DNA of 64,000 nt from Adineta vaga (GCA_021613535.1 CP075497.1:310001-374000), one strand, 5' to 3'. Counted from the stretch's first letter, positions 35,367-47,771 are shown. Numbers and translations: made by a program. The notes: generated by a model from the sequence alone, not told the origin.

Positions 35367-36356
35367 ATGTTAAATATTATTATTATTATTATATTGTTTA
35401 TAATTCTTAATCAAACATTTGCTTATCGTTGGCGTAATTCATTTGCTATGAGACCAGCTGGACCAGATGCTCATTGGGGTTATGATTGTCCTGGAAATGA
35501 TTTTTTCAATTTTCATACATCAGGCTTCGAGTGTATGGATGCTTGTCGATGAACATCTGAATGTACTCATATTGTATGGTCAGAAACAAATAATCATACG
35601 TGTTATTTAAAAAATGGTTTATTTTCGGATAAAAATCTCAATTTTATTAATGATCGTGATACAATGTGTTCAAAATCATTTTCTAAAGTAATAGAAGATA
35701 AAGAACTTGATAAATTTAATAATACCATTGAATATAAATGGGATTGTCAAATTCCAAAATGTTCTCTATTTGCTGGTATACTTCGAAGTGATAATCCAGT
35801 TAATGTTTGTCTTAGTGATGGATATTCATTATCGGAAATTAGAAAATTCTTTAAAATTGGTAGTTTGAGAATGTTTATGCACGATCCATCGTATATGTGT
35901 AGTAATCAACAACCATGGTTTATTAATGATTCTTTAGCTTATGGATATGGTTTAATGGAATATGACGTAACTTCAGATATAGATTTTTGTTGTATTTGTT
36001 ATAAATTAAATTTTATGGACAATAAATTAAAACACAAAACAATGATCATTTAAATTATTCATCATGAATCGCAGTTTCACAGAGGTAGGCCTTTAGTTGT
36101 ATTATATGCTCCAGGAAGTAGTGATTATACTGTAAAATGCATCGATCAATGGCGAAATGGTAATTATCAATATGAGTATTCTTCAGATATAAAATCACGT
36201 GAAGAATGTTTTAAACTTCCTCAACCAATACAAAATGGATGTTTATTTAAATATGATTGGTTTAAAGGTATTGAAAAGCCAAATATGATTTATACGAAGA
36301 CACAATGTCCAAAAGAAATTATTGATAGAAGTGGATGTTATCAAGGTGTTGTTTAA
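35367..36356 (+). pseudogene. Secreted PAN-like protein interrupted by two stops
   Basis: A single frame of 330 codons starts with a clear signal peptide (MLNIIIIIILFIILNQTFAY) and runs to a final TAA at 36354. It is broken only by TGA at 35550-35552 and TAA at 36051-36053. The first stop falls inside a PAN-like repeat: CMDACR, stop, then TSECTHIVWSETNNHTCYLK, which parallels CQKDSNCTHFTWTNENGGTC in the ART-TM-PAN gene at 5643. Further Cys-rich segments follow (KWDCQIPKCSLF, DFCCICYK), and after the second stop LYAPGSSDYTVKC and GCLFKYDWFKGIE. Both stops are one C-to-T change away from sense codons (CGA, CAA). Reads as a recently silenced secreted protein; readthrough is the alternative. Confidence 0.7.
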
Positions 36357-37554
36357 TCTTTAAAGAAATTCTGTGAAAAAAGAATTCGATTAATTTGCTT
36401 GTTGCAATTTTTTGTCTAACTTTTGATCATCGTATGTCATTTTCTTGTGAACGAATAAAAATATCAATGACTCTCGTATCATTAGATGCAAAATTTAATG
36501 CTGATTGTGAATATGAGATTGAAATTATAAATAGTAGAATTTTCCTAGAAAAGAATTCGATTTACTAGAGGAAGTGGGTCATATATGTTTCTCGTTTTTT
36601 ATAACTAAACTGAAGATTCATACATGGAAAAATTTATTCAGAATTTTTCGTCCAAGAATGCAAAACAAGAACCAACTCTCCAAGTGATTCTATTCGAAAT
36701 AACATTATTTGGATCATTCGAGCCATAGATACGCATAAGTTTATATATTGTGTACAAGTCAAACCTACTATGAATGTTTGCTATGCTGCGCATTGTGTTT
36801 GCTAATGGAACAATATTATATACAAAAGACAGAGAATAGGTTGCGGCACATACTAAAGTAAGAAGAACAAATATATCATTAACAGAATAAATCATAATGA
36901 CTCACATGAAAGTTTATTAGTTGCGTCTAAACAAACAAAAAGTCATTCATTAGAAAAGAAATCAAAAGCTCATCCTTATATAAGTATAAGGAAAAAATAT
37001 AATCAGTGAGAACATGATTCTATTTTATTATATCAATTATTTTCTTGCGAAATCTCTTCGAAGTATATACAATGTTAAAACAAGAACTTTTTAATGACAA
37101 CATAGTGCATGCATTGGTAGTAGAATAGATCGTGACACAGAACATCTATATTCATTTAATCAATAGAAGTATAACAAAAAAGATTTCACGAATTATACTA
37201 TAGAAATAGTTTAGTACTGGAAAACATCCATACCCTCACCCTTTAAAACGATTGCAGTAAAATTAGTTTTGTGAAAGCTAATAAAATGCATTCAAATTTG
37301 AAAACAATTGTGCTTAAAAAACATAGCTTGATAATATTCTTCAGTAGGTTTTGTAATAAATGTGGATCATTTTTCTTTATCAATGTAGAATAAAGAACAA
37401 TATGACGCAGGTAGTGGTAGAGAAAGCGTTAACGTTTTTAAGTAAATAACGTCACAAAAAAAAGATAACTAACGATGAGAAGTTCTATTTATTGCCAATT
37501 TCTTTTAGAAATATTTATTATATTTCATTTTAAGAACAAATTTTTATTAATGAG
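36357..37554. other. Intergenic stretch
   Basis: 1.2 kb with short open segments only (for example 36420-36570 +, 36638-36895 -), none with recognisable similarity. A C-rich telomere-like half-arm (catccataccctcaccc) lies at 37226-37242. Confidence 0.45.
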
Positions 37555-39901
37555 ATGTTTTGTATAACAATCTTCCGTGTTATTTTCGCAGTTTTAGCAA
37601 CATTAATTATTGCCGATGGTTCATATCAGTTTGATTATTCTGGCAAAAATGCTGTTGCTGATTTACTTTCTGTAGCTCGAATTAGTAGAAGAAAACCAGG
37701 TAAAGTACCATCAACACTATCTGAGGTAGGAGCCGAATCCAAAAAAAGGGTTTATATAGCTTCGTATATACATAATCATATATTTTTATGAACTCTTACA
37801 GTTCTCATTACTTTCAGTTACTCAATGTCTTCAGCCATTTGGTATTCCAAATGTTTTTCCAACTGGGTTTTTACCATATTCAGTGATCTCAAATGATTTC
37901 GACAATGATGGCAAACGAGACCTAGCAATTGCCAATGCTGGGGACAATACTGTTAGTATTTTGTTAGGAAATGGTAATCGAACGTTTAGAAACCAGATAG
38001 TATATTCAACTGGGCACAATCCATTTTCAATCATCTCGGGTGATTTTAACAATGATAGTAAAGTAGATCTAGCAGTGGTCAATTTGGACAATGATACAGT
38101 TAGTGTTTTGCTCAATAATGGGGATGGAACATTTCGCAACCAGAGCGTGTACGCAACTGGTAGCCAACCGTTTTCTTTAACAGTGGGTGATTTTACAAAT
38201 GATGGCAAATTAGATCTAGCAGTGATCAATACTGAAGATAATACGGTTAGTGTTTTACTAGGAGATGGCTATGGTAGATTTAAAAATCACACAGTATATC
38301 CAGTTGGGAATACTCCACGCGCTGTGGTAGCAGGTGATTTTACAAATGATGGCAATGTAGACTTGGTAGTAACTAATATGAGAAGTTCTACGTTTAGTTT
38401 ACTTATCGGCAATGGCAATGGAACGTTCCGTGATCAGATGGTATATTCAACTGGCAATGAACCATATTCAGTGATTGCATGTGATTTTAACAACGACAAT
38501 AAACTGGATCTGGCAATTACTAATCTGTTTATGCCAATGGTAACTATTTTTCTTGGTAATGGGAATGCAACGTTCGAAATTTCGGGCGGATACAAAGTTG
38601 ATGACGTACCGTTTTCAGCCATATCAGGTGATTTCAATAAAGATGGCAAACTAGATATTGCAGTAACCAGTTTTAATAACGATGTAATTAATGTTTTTCT
38701 TGGTAAAGGTAATGGAGAATTCAAAAATCGGACAACATATTATGCAGGACTCATGCCAATTTCAGCTACATCGGATGATTTCAACAATGACGGTAAACTA
38801 GATTTGGCAGTAGTCAATAGTGATAATGCAATTGTTAATCTTCTTTCTAATAATGGAGACGGGACATATCGAGATCAAAGACGGTATCTAACTGATTACA
38901 AACCATATTCAGTGATCTCGGGCGATTTTAATAAAGATGGCAAACCAGATGTGATAGTAGGTAACTATGACAATCCGGTAGTGACTGTACTTCTAGGTAA
39001 TGGACGCGGCGCATTCGAAAATCAGACAGAGTACTTAGCTGGATATTATCCACGTGCAATAATATCAGGCGACTTTAATAATGATAATATATTAGATCTA
39101 GTAGCGGCCAATAGTGACGATAATACGGTTAGTGTACTCCTTGGTAATGGTGATGCTTCCTTCCGTAATCAAACAATGTATTCAACTGGAAATCAACCAA
39201 CGTCAGTGGTTTCGAGTGATTTCAACAATGACGGCAAATTGGATCTTGCCGTAGCAAATGTTCTAAGTAACTCCGTTAGTATTTTACTTGGCAATGGTGA
39301 TGGATCATTCAGCAATAAGATGGAGTACTCAACTGGTAGCGAACCAACTTCTGTCATATCTAATGATTTCAATAATGATGGATATAAAGATTTAGCAGTA
39401 GCAAATGTTGTCAGTTGTACAGTGAGCATATTTCTTGGAAAAGGCGATGGTACATTCGGTAATCAGACAGTATACTTCACTGGATTGTTTCCTAGATCAG
39501 TGATATCAAATGACTTCAATAACGATGGTAAACTAGATTTAGCAGTAGCCAATTCATACTTTAATCAGAATGGTACAGTCAGCATTTTTTTGGGTCGTGG
39601 AGATGGCACATTTGATAATTCCACTGAATACATGACTGGATATGGACCATATGCAGTGATCTCCGGTGATTTCAACAACGATACTAAACTTGATTTAGTA
39701 GTGGTCAATGGCGCTAGCTCAACAGTTAGCGTATTACTCGGCAACACTGACGGCAGCTTTCAAAATCAGCTACAATATCTAAGTGGAGAAAGTCCAAAAT
39801 CAGTAACATCTGTTGATTTAAATAACGATAAAAAACTTGACTTGGTAATCGCAAATAAGGTGGGATCCAGTTTGACCATTCTTCTGAACTCTTGTTCATA
39901 A
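37555..39901 (+). CDS. Secreted FG-GAP/VCBS-repeat protein
   Basis: Two exons (37555-37699 and 37818-39901) join in phase to 742 aa. The first exon gives a signal peptide (MFCITIFRVIFAVLATLIIA) and a short spacer. The rest is about 14 tandem repeats of about 47 aa, each reading roughly DFNNDGKLDLAVAN...NTVSVLLGNGDGTF.NQ..Y.TG..P.SV. The DxNxDGxxD loops are calcium-binding in FG-GAP/VCBS beta-propellers, so two seven-blade propellers are possible. No TM segment follows, so the product is probably secreted and Ca2+-stabilised, with an adhesion or glycan-binding role by analogy. Such proteins are common in bacteria and are expanded in bdelloids. A related membrane-anchored gene lies at 45661-47771. 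Confidence 0.88.
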
Positions 39902-41712
39902 GCAAGATACAACCGTACTTTCCTTTATATTTTTCATTGTCATTTCGAATAAATATTTAACCAGAAGTACTTCAATTTAGATTATTTAGAGGATATTAGT
40001 ATATGAGTTACAACTATATCTATCTCATCATACATATGTATATACGCATAGACAAAGGAAACTGTCAAAACTCGATTATGTGGAGAAAAATAATCAATTC
40101 GAATCGATGTAAATAGAAATAATGGATTTTCATAAATTTTCCTTCAAACATATTATTTCTATCAGTTATAAATTTAGTGAGAAGACTGTCATGATATATC
40201 TAAATAATTTAGAAAAAAATACTAAACGATAGAACAAAAATGTCAGTCTTTTTTAATATTTAAGCTTATTGTTTCCGTTAGGGTTACGAGCCATTTTTTC
40301 AATAAAATAAGAATAAAATGATGCACATCTGTTTTTTAGTATTATTTCTTTCACACATTACCTTCTCTTTAGAATAGATAAAATAAAAGAACAAATTGAA
40401 TCTATGAGAGATCTATGATAGATACACATATAAGCATTTTTATAATAGATCATCAATATCAACAGATATGGAGATCAGGTTTTTCCCATTTCATAGTCCT
40501 TCTAACTAGCTACTTGATCTAGATCTGGGCAATTCGGTGTTAAAATACAGTTTTTGCCCGTTCTGAGACCTTTTCCAAGCATTGTTTCATTAGGAAACTA
40601 CGATTTGACTCAAAACCAATATCAGATTCGGAATCAGCGTTAAAAATTTAGTCGATTCATATATGTTTTAAATAATTTTGAGAGAAAAACTTTTTCAAAA
40701 AAAAATCTTTATCTCCCTCAGGGATGTTCTGGCTTATAATGACAATTTTTTCGATAATTCAGCCATTTCTCGAGAGATCAATCTCATCTTCGAACTCGAC
40801 CGAGATATTGATGAAACAATTATGTGCACAAAGTTTCAGCTCATTCGAATGTAGTTGTGAAGAGTTATCGCGTAAACGGCCGGACGGACACACAGACCGA
40901 TTATAGTAGTGTACTCACTTTTTGAGTACACAAAAATAGTTTAAAAACAATGCTTATAGCCATACGTGAACAATAAAAGATTTAAAAAATTAATATCACC
41001 AATTAATTCTAATAATATAATAAATCTTATATCACGAATAACAAAGAAATAATATTTTAAATGTCGAAATTCTTTCAACTTTTAGATTATCATCAATTGT
41101 TGAAATTCATAGAGTCAACACTGGCTCGACCGGGGATATAATTATATCCTATTTGACGAGGATGAAAATGTCGTTACACTCGCTGTACCTCCTCTCATCT
41201 TTAAAGTTAAATTGAACAAAGAATATAGCTCTTCAATTGGAAGAAAAGTAAAAGAGAGGAAGAAACGATGTAGAATAAGTTTTAAAAAAGGTCTGTATAA
41301 ATCAAAGAAAATTTTATTTTCATTAATTAAATTCATTTGATAATTTATTGTTATTATATTAAACTTTTTCTTCATCTATATTCTTACAATTGAATCTTGA
41401 TATTATAATATTGATATATTTCATAGAACTAATATAACACAGTTTTTAAAACATAGTTAACATAGACTATGTATATAGTTTCTTTCATCCCTTGATTCAC
41501 TTCATAAATTCAGGCAACTTTTACGTTCTGTTAGAAAATATAGAAAAGATTAGAAAATCACTCTCTCTCTCTCTCTTTCGTTCGATTATAAATTCTAAAC
41601 AGTAGACATGTGATATAGTCTATTTTATATAAACGTTTCTTCATATACATCACTATCTGATCAGTTATCTTTCTATACGAAAAATTCATATATATATATT
41701 ATCTGTAGGATA
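39902..41712. other. Intergenic; possible repeat at 40500-40920
   Basis: 1.8 kb without a gene. The stretch 40500-40920 is less AT-rich and ends with ggccggacggacacacagac and gtgtactcactttttgagta, which has the look of a dispersed repeat, but I could not find its borders. Confidence 0.4.
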
Positions 41713-42706
41713 ATGAATTCTCAATTGACTTTAATAGTTAATGAACAAACAGAGAACAACAATACTGATGATACTTTACAAATGAAGCATGAAAAAGAAG
41801 TAGTAAGTTTAATTTCATTGTATTTTACAATATAATTTCTTAAATAATTCTTTTGATATGATTTAAAAATAGAAGAAATCTTCGTAGAATAATGTTGAAT
41901 ATTTTAACTTTTTTGTATTTTTATAGAATGAATTATCATTGAATATGAATTCCGAATCAGATAATATGACGAATTCTCAAATATTAAATAAATTAGTTGA
42001 TTATCATAAAAAACGTATACGTAAACAATGGATAAATACACTTATTATTTCGGGAATTTTGTTATTAATTGGTATAATATTAATTCTAATATCGTCTCTT
42101 CTACCTCAATGTAACAAATCATCTAATGAATGTTCACAAATAGATCATATAATCTTATCAATTGGTATAACAATTTGTATTGTCGTTACTTTAGTAGTTT
42201 GTATTGTCTCTTCTATTTGGCCTTTTTATATGAAAAGAATATTTAATGGTTTAAATTCTAATGATATTAATAAACAAATAACTATTTGGAAATTATCTGG
42301 TGAAGAATGGACATTTTATTTAAATTATATTTATAATAATAAAGAAAAAGTAATTTATAGAGATTATTTATCATGTTTTAGTTTTAATCAACAATTATAT
42401 GAAGAATTAAATAATCGTCAATATGGATTTATTATTTTTTATGAAAATGGTTTTATTATTGATCAATTATATTTTATTTCATTTAAGAAATATATTTTAA
42501 TTGATATACAATTAAAAACATTCTCTTCAGATTTATCAATATTAGGATTAAGATTTAATACTTTTTTAAGTGGAAAATATAGAAAATATATTTCTTTTGA
42601 TATATTTGCACCATCATCAATAATACACAATCAATTATATCAATTGATTTATTCATATGAAAAAAAGAAAGCTACTCCGTGGGATTTACTTCCAGATTTT
42701 TATTGA
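41713..42706 (+). CDS. Two-TM protein, unknown
   Basis: Two exons (41713-41802 and 41927-42706) join in frame to 289 aa. The first 70 residues are polar and Asn-rich. Two TM segments follow close together (TLIISGILLLIGIILILISS and IILSIGITICIVVTLVVCIV), separated by a short loop with two cysteines (CNKSSNECSQ). The last 150 residues are cytosolic, rich in aromatic residues and Asn, with WKLSGEEWTFYLNYIY and a possible globular beta-rich fold (YGFIIFYENGFIIDQLYFIS). The ending is TPWDLLPDFY. I do not recognise a family. The small intron and codon use match neighbouring genes. Confidence 0.7.
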
Positions 42707-42815
42707 ATTGACAAAGATTTATATATAAACATTATTCTACTTATACTTTAAAAAAAAGACTATTCAATATACTATTGATTTCTTTTTTCTTTTTTTAACA
42801 ATAAAACATTATATT

Positions 42816-42876
42816 CTTGAGGGTGTGAGTAAGGATGGTTCTTATTGATTATTCATTCTCACCCACACCCTTCAAC
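42816..42876. repeat. Telomere-like hairpin
   Basis: Left arm cttgagggtgtgagt, loop of about 25 nt, right arm ctcacccacacccttcaac. It lies 110 bp after the stop of the two-TM gene. Confidence 0.75.
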
Positions 42877-43209
42877 ATTGATATGATAGTATGGTGAAGT
42901 TTCGTCATCACTTTATGTCAGTCGTTTTTTGCCCATACACAGGCTCATATTGTAGCAATGGTAATAAACCATTGTGAGGGTGGATGAGAGCGACGGCGAA
43001 TAAGAGATAACTACGACCTAGAAAAAGAATACAATTGTCTACTTCTATAGTTCAATAATTCTGTTAATCCATTCTTCACAAAAGCTTGGTTAAATCGTAT
43101 AAATCGAGTATTTCAGGCAAAATGAAAATATAGAGAAAAGCATGGATATCAATATAATTAAAATAGTTTAGCAAATGAGAATAAAAGATTATTATTCGCA
43201 CAATTTCTA

Positions 43210-43760
43210 TCATATGTGTGACTTATAATTTGATGTTGTTGTTGTAGTTGAAATTGGTACGATTGACGTTTGTCTTTCATAAAATATTCGAAATATTATA
43301 TGAATAACAAATGGAATGATCAATCCACCAGACAAATCCAAAAAAAGTATCATAATACAAACTATGTGGAAATTCTGTACATATGAATAAGTAATACACA
43401 TTGTCTCATAAGAATAATTTCTATACCAATGATCAACAAATAATTGATCAATCATATGTTGAACAATTTCATTCATTCTATATTGATCGAGTGATGAAAG
43501 TATTTCAATTGTTATATTTCTTGACTGTTGTCTAAAATTATATTGAATCAAATCTAAACATGTCTGATTATATAGACATTGAAATGAAGATCGTAATATT
43601 GATTTAATTGGAATATATCCAATAAAAAAAAACATCGATAGATGAATTATTAAGTACTAATGGTTCTGAACAATTAATTGAAGTTCTATGGGTACATGAT
43701 TTATTATTATTTGTTATAGGAATGGTATAAAATGGAGAATAAGCTTTCCTTTTCGAGGCA
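43210..43760 (-). pseudogene. Two-TM surface-protein family, truncated and frameshifted
   Basis: The C-terminal half reads openly on the minus strand from about 43635: IPIKSILRSSFQCLYNQTCL, VQHMIDQLFVDHWYRNYSYE, then a hydrophobic segment (IVCIMILFLDLSGGLIIPFV) and a Thr-rich tail. This aligns with GCYVIESLLQSNLQCLYDQN and IMDILNNLMIEEWKLTQIYD in the copies at 173 and 1900. Upstream, the sequence CTHRTSINCSEPLVLNNSSI continues the family but in another frame; the shift lies in a run of nine T (minus strand) at about 43624-43632, where eight would restore the frame. No N-terminal TM part was found. A homopolymer error cannot be excluded for the shift, but the missing 5' half supports a pseudogene. 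Confidence 0.65.
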
Positions 43761-43894
43761 GTATATTTTCAATTTGTTTCATATAAGGAATAATTTCATT
43801 GAAATTAATTCACCACTAATGAATTTTGTTTAATAAAATTGTGTTAAACTTGTATTCATCGTTTCTGCAGTTCATTTACATACAGATTTAAGAA

Positions 43895-43921
43895 CTTGAG
43901 ATTGAGAGTGTGGGTGTAGAT
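43895..43921. repeat. Left arm of a hairpin split by a hAT insertion
   Basis: cttgagattgagagtgtggg and tgtagat form the left half. The right half resumes at 44941-44996 after the 1019-bp element. Confidence 0.75.
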
Positions 43922-44940
43922 TAGTGGCGTAACCAGGGGGTGGCCAGGGGGGGCTCAGCCCCATCACCGGGCTTTTGAGCCCCACCATCCAAATTTTAGA
44001 AAGGGAATGAAATTTGGCAATTGAAGGTCTGTTCTTGCGCAAATCTTTTTGGAGTGAAACTGAGCTTATCTTTCACTCTCATTTATCGATATTATGAACA
44101 TCTTGTAATAATGAAAGTATTACAGATCTAAAATATTGATCTGCATATGAGCTGTCTCAGCGCTTGTTAGATTAGTAAAAAGTACAATCTATATTAGTGT
44201 CGTTGTAGATATGTGAAAAGAACGTTCTCGGAAAGGGAAATGATCAGAATGACTGATGGTCGATTGAGTAATATTGCTTTAATTTCTATTGAACATTACA
44301 TTAAAATTATCTAGGAAGAAAAGACGTTCAAGACAGTTGTCAGATTATACTGATATAAAAATTTGTCTTATTTCCTTGTCTTTAGAAATATTTTTTGCAT
44401 GTACACATGAGCTGATCATTCATTGACATCAATCAGCTTATAGACTTCTAAATGTACTTTAATACAGTGTTCAAAAATTTAGTAATGTTAGCATTTCTTA
44501 ATCAACTTTATTATTAGTAATGCAATCTTTGAAGTATCAATTAGGTCTTTTTTAGTCTTGCCTCAAATCTCGTATGTTTTTTCCCAAAAAATATACCTGC
44601 GCAAATCTTCCCAAGAGACTTGTAGAAGCGCACTCGGGTTTTAAACGTTAACTTAACTAAAAAACGAGTTACTTCAGAATCTAATACGGTTTCTTTAAAA
44701 ATTATATAAGCATATGAGACATCCTTGCGATTTTTCGCACTAATTCTCATACTACACATCCGAAATTTTCAGAACATGCTTAGCATAAGAGGATGCAACT
44801 TTGTTATAAAAAATGGCGTATCAGTCCGATCCTCTCGACAGAAAAATGGCAGAAACTAGATTTGTCGTTTAATTTCACTAAGGGTATACATAGCAGTGGG
44901 GCTGAGCCCCACCACTCTAAAATTTCTAGTTACGCCGCTA
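43922..44940. mobile_element. Non-autonomous hAT-type element (1019 bp)
   Basis: Ends are inverted repeats (tagtggcgtaacc at the left, ggttacgccgcta type at the right; with ggggctcagcccc further in on both sides). The 8-bp target duplication GTGTAGAT is perfect (43914-43921 and 44941-44948), as expected for the hAT superfamily. The interior keeps a scrap of transposase near 44215-44313 (RTFSEREMIRMTDGRLSNIA, LISIEHYI), matching the hAT C-terminus. It is inserted inside a telomere-like hairpin. Confidence 0.9.
44215..44313 (+). pseudogene. Residual hAT transposase C-terminus
   Basis: Short open segment ending in a stop at about 44314: SEREMIRMTDGRLSNIALIS followed by IEHYIKII. It resembles the R-L-x-x-L-A-L-L-x-I end of hAT dimerisation domains. 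Everything upstream has been deleted, so the element depends on a transposase supplied elsewhere. Confidence 0.65.
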
Positions 44941-44996
44941 GTGTAGATGAGAGTATAGAGCTCACACTTACATCCACGCCCTCCCTATACCTTAAG
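44941..44996. repeat. Right arm of the split hairpin
   Basis: After the duplicated GTGTAGAT come gagagtatagag and ctcacacttacatccacgcc plus ctccctataccttaag, the C-rich arm that pairs with 43895-43921. Confidence 0.7.
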
Positions 44997-45348
44997 ACTT
45001 CTGAAATGTGCCTTGGCAAGTACAAAATCATGATTACGTTAGCTTCATTTATCCTCACATCCTCAAACAAATCATTATATACACACAAGGACACTCGTTA
45101 AAGAAAGAAGCTAACAACTTATTTTGATCTTTTAATGTCCCCATTCAATTTTTCTCGTTTGTGTTTTGTCTTCCTGTCATTTTTGTTACTTAGAGCATCA
45201 TATTGTGTTTTCATTTCTGTTTGGCTCCATGTATTTCTTCAATACTTTTCTTACACAATCATTGCTGTATTTTACTCTTATTATATGCATCGGTCACTTT
45301 TATTTCTTCTTCTCATATTCCTATTGCTGTAGGACGCATTGATGACAT
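44997..45348. other. Intergenic stretch
   Basis: Pyrimidine-rich and hydrophobic if translated, with no convincing gene. Confidence 0.4.
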
Positions 45349-45394
45349 TAGGGTGGGTGTGGGTATTATTATTCAGCCACATCCCACACCCTGA
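45349..45394. repeat. Telomere-like hairpin
   Basis: Left arm tagggtgggtgtgggta, loop of 11 nt, right arm ccacatcccacaccctga. A weaker example may follow at 45487-45541 (gtgtgagatgggtg and ctcactcacgcgcac). Confidence 0.75.
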
Positions 45395-45660
45395 AAACTG
45401 CTATGCGCCTGCGTAAAAATCACTAATAAGTCAAGCATCGGTTGCATATGATCGGAGCAATAGATCATATTACATAATTGAAACAAGTGTGAGATGGGTG
45501 AAGGTGTCTATCCTCTCTTACGTCTCACTCACGCGCACAGCCACTATGTATATAATTTTATGCCTTTGTTCTAAAATAGACATAATACACAATGAGGAAA
45601 AATAAATGCAAAAATAGACGATTTATTATGAGGTATCCACTGTAGTATTTATTTTGATGA

Positions 45661-47771
45661 TCAATTACAATCAGCTGAGAAAACACCGACATTATTTCCA
45701 TCGTAATTTGGAACAATAAGATCGAGTTTACCATCAGAATTAATGTCTGCTGTTACTACAGCATAAAGAGGATATCCTGTAGCGTAGGTCTTTTGAGAAC
45801 CGAAAGTACCGTTTCCAATATTGAGGAGAACGCCAACGTTGTTTGACGCGGAGTTTGCAACAATGATGTCTAATTTGTTGTCTCCATTCATGTCGCCAGT
45901 TACTACAAAGTATGGTTGCGAACCAGTGGCATAGATCATTTGAGTCCCAAACGTTCCAGTGCCGGTATTAAGGAGAACACCAACGTTGTTTGAGCCGTAA
46001 TTAGCGACGATAATGTCCGGTTTGCCGTCTAAATTGACATCAGCTACTGCTACAGAATGCGGCTGACTGCCAGTTGAATAAGTGACTTGAGTACCAAATA
46101 TACCAGCACCACTGTTAAGGAAAACACCAACGTTGTTTGCACCATTATTTGCGACAATAATGTCGGGTTTGTTATCTCCATTGACGTCAATTGCCGACAC
46201 AGAATGCGGCTGAGAGCCAGCTGGATAGGTCACTTGAGCACCGAATGTACCAATTCCGGTGTTGAGGAGAACACCGATATTGTTTGACAAAAGGTTTGCA
46301 ACAATAATGTCGGGTTTGTTATCTCCGTTGAGGTCAACGATCGAAGCCGAATGCGGCTGAGAACCAGTACCGGTGGAATAGATGACTTGAGGCGCGAACG
46401 TGCCAGTACCATTATTAAGAAGAATGCCAACGTTACCTGCATCAGAATTTGCGACAATTAGATCGAGTTTACCGTCGGAATTGACATCAACTGCTCCGAC
46501 AGACCACGTCAAACCAGGACCCACTGAATATTTGACTAGACCAGCAAACGTACCGTTACCAGTATTAAAAAGAATACCAATTTCATCTGAGCCAGAAAGT
46601 CCCACCACAATGTCCGGCTTTCCATTACCCTTAAGGTCACCTGTTGTTATGGGAAATGGCTTAGATCCACTGCCAGTTGAATAGGTAATTTGTGTCGTAA
46701 AATTTGTACATACAACTGTTATGAGAAAACAAAACATTAGCTTTTATGTGATAATATCGAAGGATCGCGTTATTGAAACGGTTTTGTTTTTGTAAGAACT
46801 TTCTCTCAGAAATTGCTGCTACAAAGCAAACGAAAAGGTAGGAAGTGTTTTCTTTGAAAAAGTTTTCGCTTGCTTTCGATTAATCTCAATATTTTGTCTT
46901 ATTACCATCACAGTTTCTACTAGAGTATATACCCTCATATGTCTAACTGCAAACTGACAGGCTGTCGTATTTTTAAAATACTTAGTTCAGATTATGTGGA
47001 AAATTTCACATTAGTTTTAGACTGGAAGTTTATATCCAGACTCATCAATGCGAATTTTGGCACGACAGATAGAATTCAATAAAAGTCGTATGTATATAAA
47101 GGTAAGTCAAAGCACACGAGAATATATGCACAAACAACGCACTCGCATGGACAAATTTTGGTATCTCGTGTCATATGTTATCTCATTATAAAGAAACAAC
47201 AAGTTTTCTAGTCTGTTCCTTTTATCTGTAGTGCGCCATCAACTACGCGACAAGAAAACAGGGTAAGATTGAAAAAGTCAATGAGAAAAACCGGATGGTT
47301 AACAGCTTCTTCTACTAGCCCTATAGACAGAATGTTTATCGTATATGGGAGTACAAAAGCAAATGCGATCTTACCTCTTGTAGTTGATGTTGTCAATGCT
47401 GTTGAGGAAACCGTTGTTGAAGCTGTTGTCGAAATCGTTGTTGATGCTGCTGTTGTTGAAGCTGTTGTGGACACCGTTGTTGAAGCTGTAGTAGAAATCG
47501 TTGTTGAAGCTGTAGTGGAAATCGTCGTTGATGCTGCTGTTGTTGAAGCTGTAGTGGAAATCGTTGTTGATGCTGCTGTTGTTGCGTTTACTGGTTGTAC
47601 TGATATTGTGATTGTTGCTGAATTAGGTTTGGTGAGAAAGGAGAGAAGTATTGCAGCAATAATAGTGCCAAGAAGAATAAGAGCAATTAGAGACAACAAT
47701 AAACAGCAAGGTGAACATCGGAAACAAATGGAATAAAGAAAACTAAGTAAAAGATTTTCAAAATATAACAT
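45661..47771 (-). CDS. Type II membrane protein: mucin-like stalk plus FG-GAP repeats
   Basis: Two minus-strand exons (47771-47375 and 46715-45661) join in phase (AGA G|TT GTA) to 483 aa. Exon 1 begins with a short N-terminus and a TM segment (CLLLSLIALILLGTIIAAIL), with no basic pattern of a cleaved signal, then about 65 residues of Thr/Ser/Ala repeats (STTISTTASTT), a likely O-glycosylated stalk. Exon 2 carries seven FG-GAP/VCBS repeats of about 47 aa (DVNGDNKPDIIVANNGANNV type) with calcium-binding DxNxDGxxD loops, enough for one beta-propeller. Either exon alone also reads as a short protein, but the AG|GTAAG donor, the acceptor before VCTNFTTQ and the phase match support one gene. The propeller would face outside on a stalk, suggesting adhesion or ligand capture. 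Confidence 0.8.

Noticed and set aside
35550-35552. TGA as a selenocysteine codon
   Set aside because: No cysteine is expected at this place in the PAN-like pattern and a second, unrelated stop (TAA) occurs later; nonsense mutation is simpler.
37831-39747. Several open frames on the minus strand across the FG-GAP gene
   Set aside because: They mirror the FG-GAP repeat period and have no features of their own; the plus-strand repeats explain them.
47269-47736. Val/Glu-rich plus-strand frame opposite the mucin-like exon
   Set aside because: It is the antisense of a Thr/Ser/Ala repeat, and the minus-strand exon has a TM segment and splice site.
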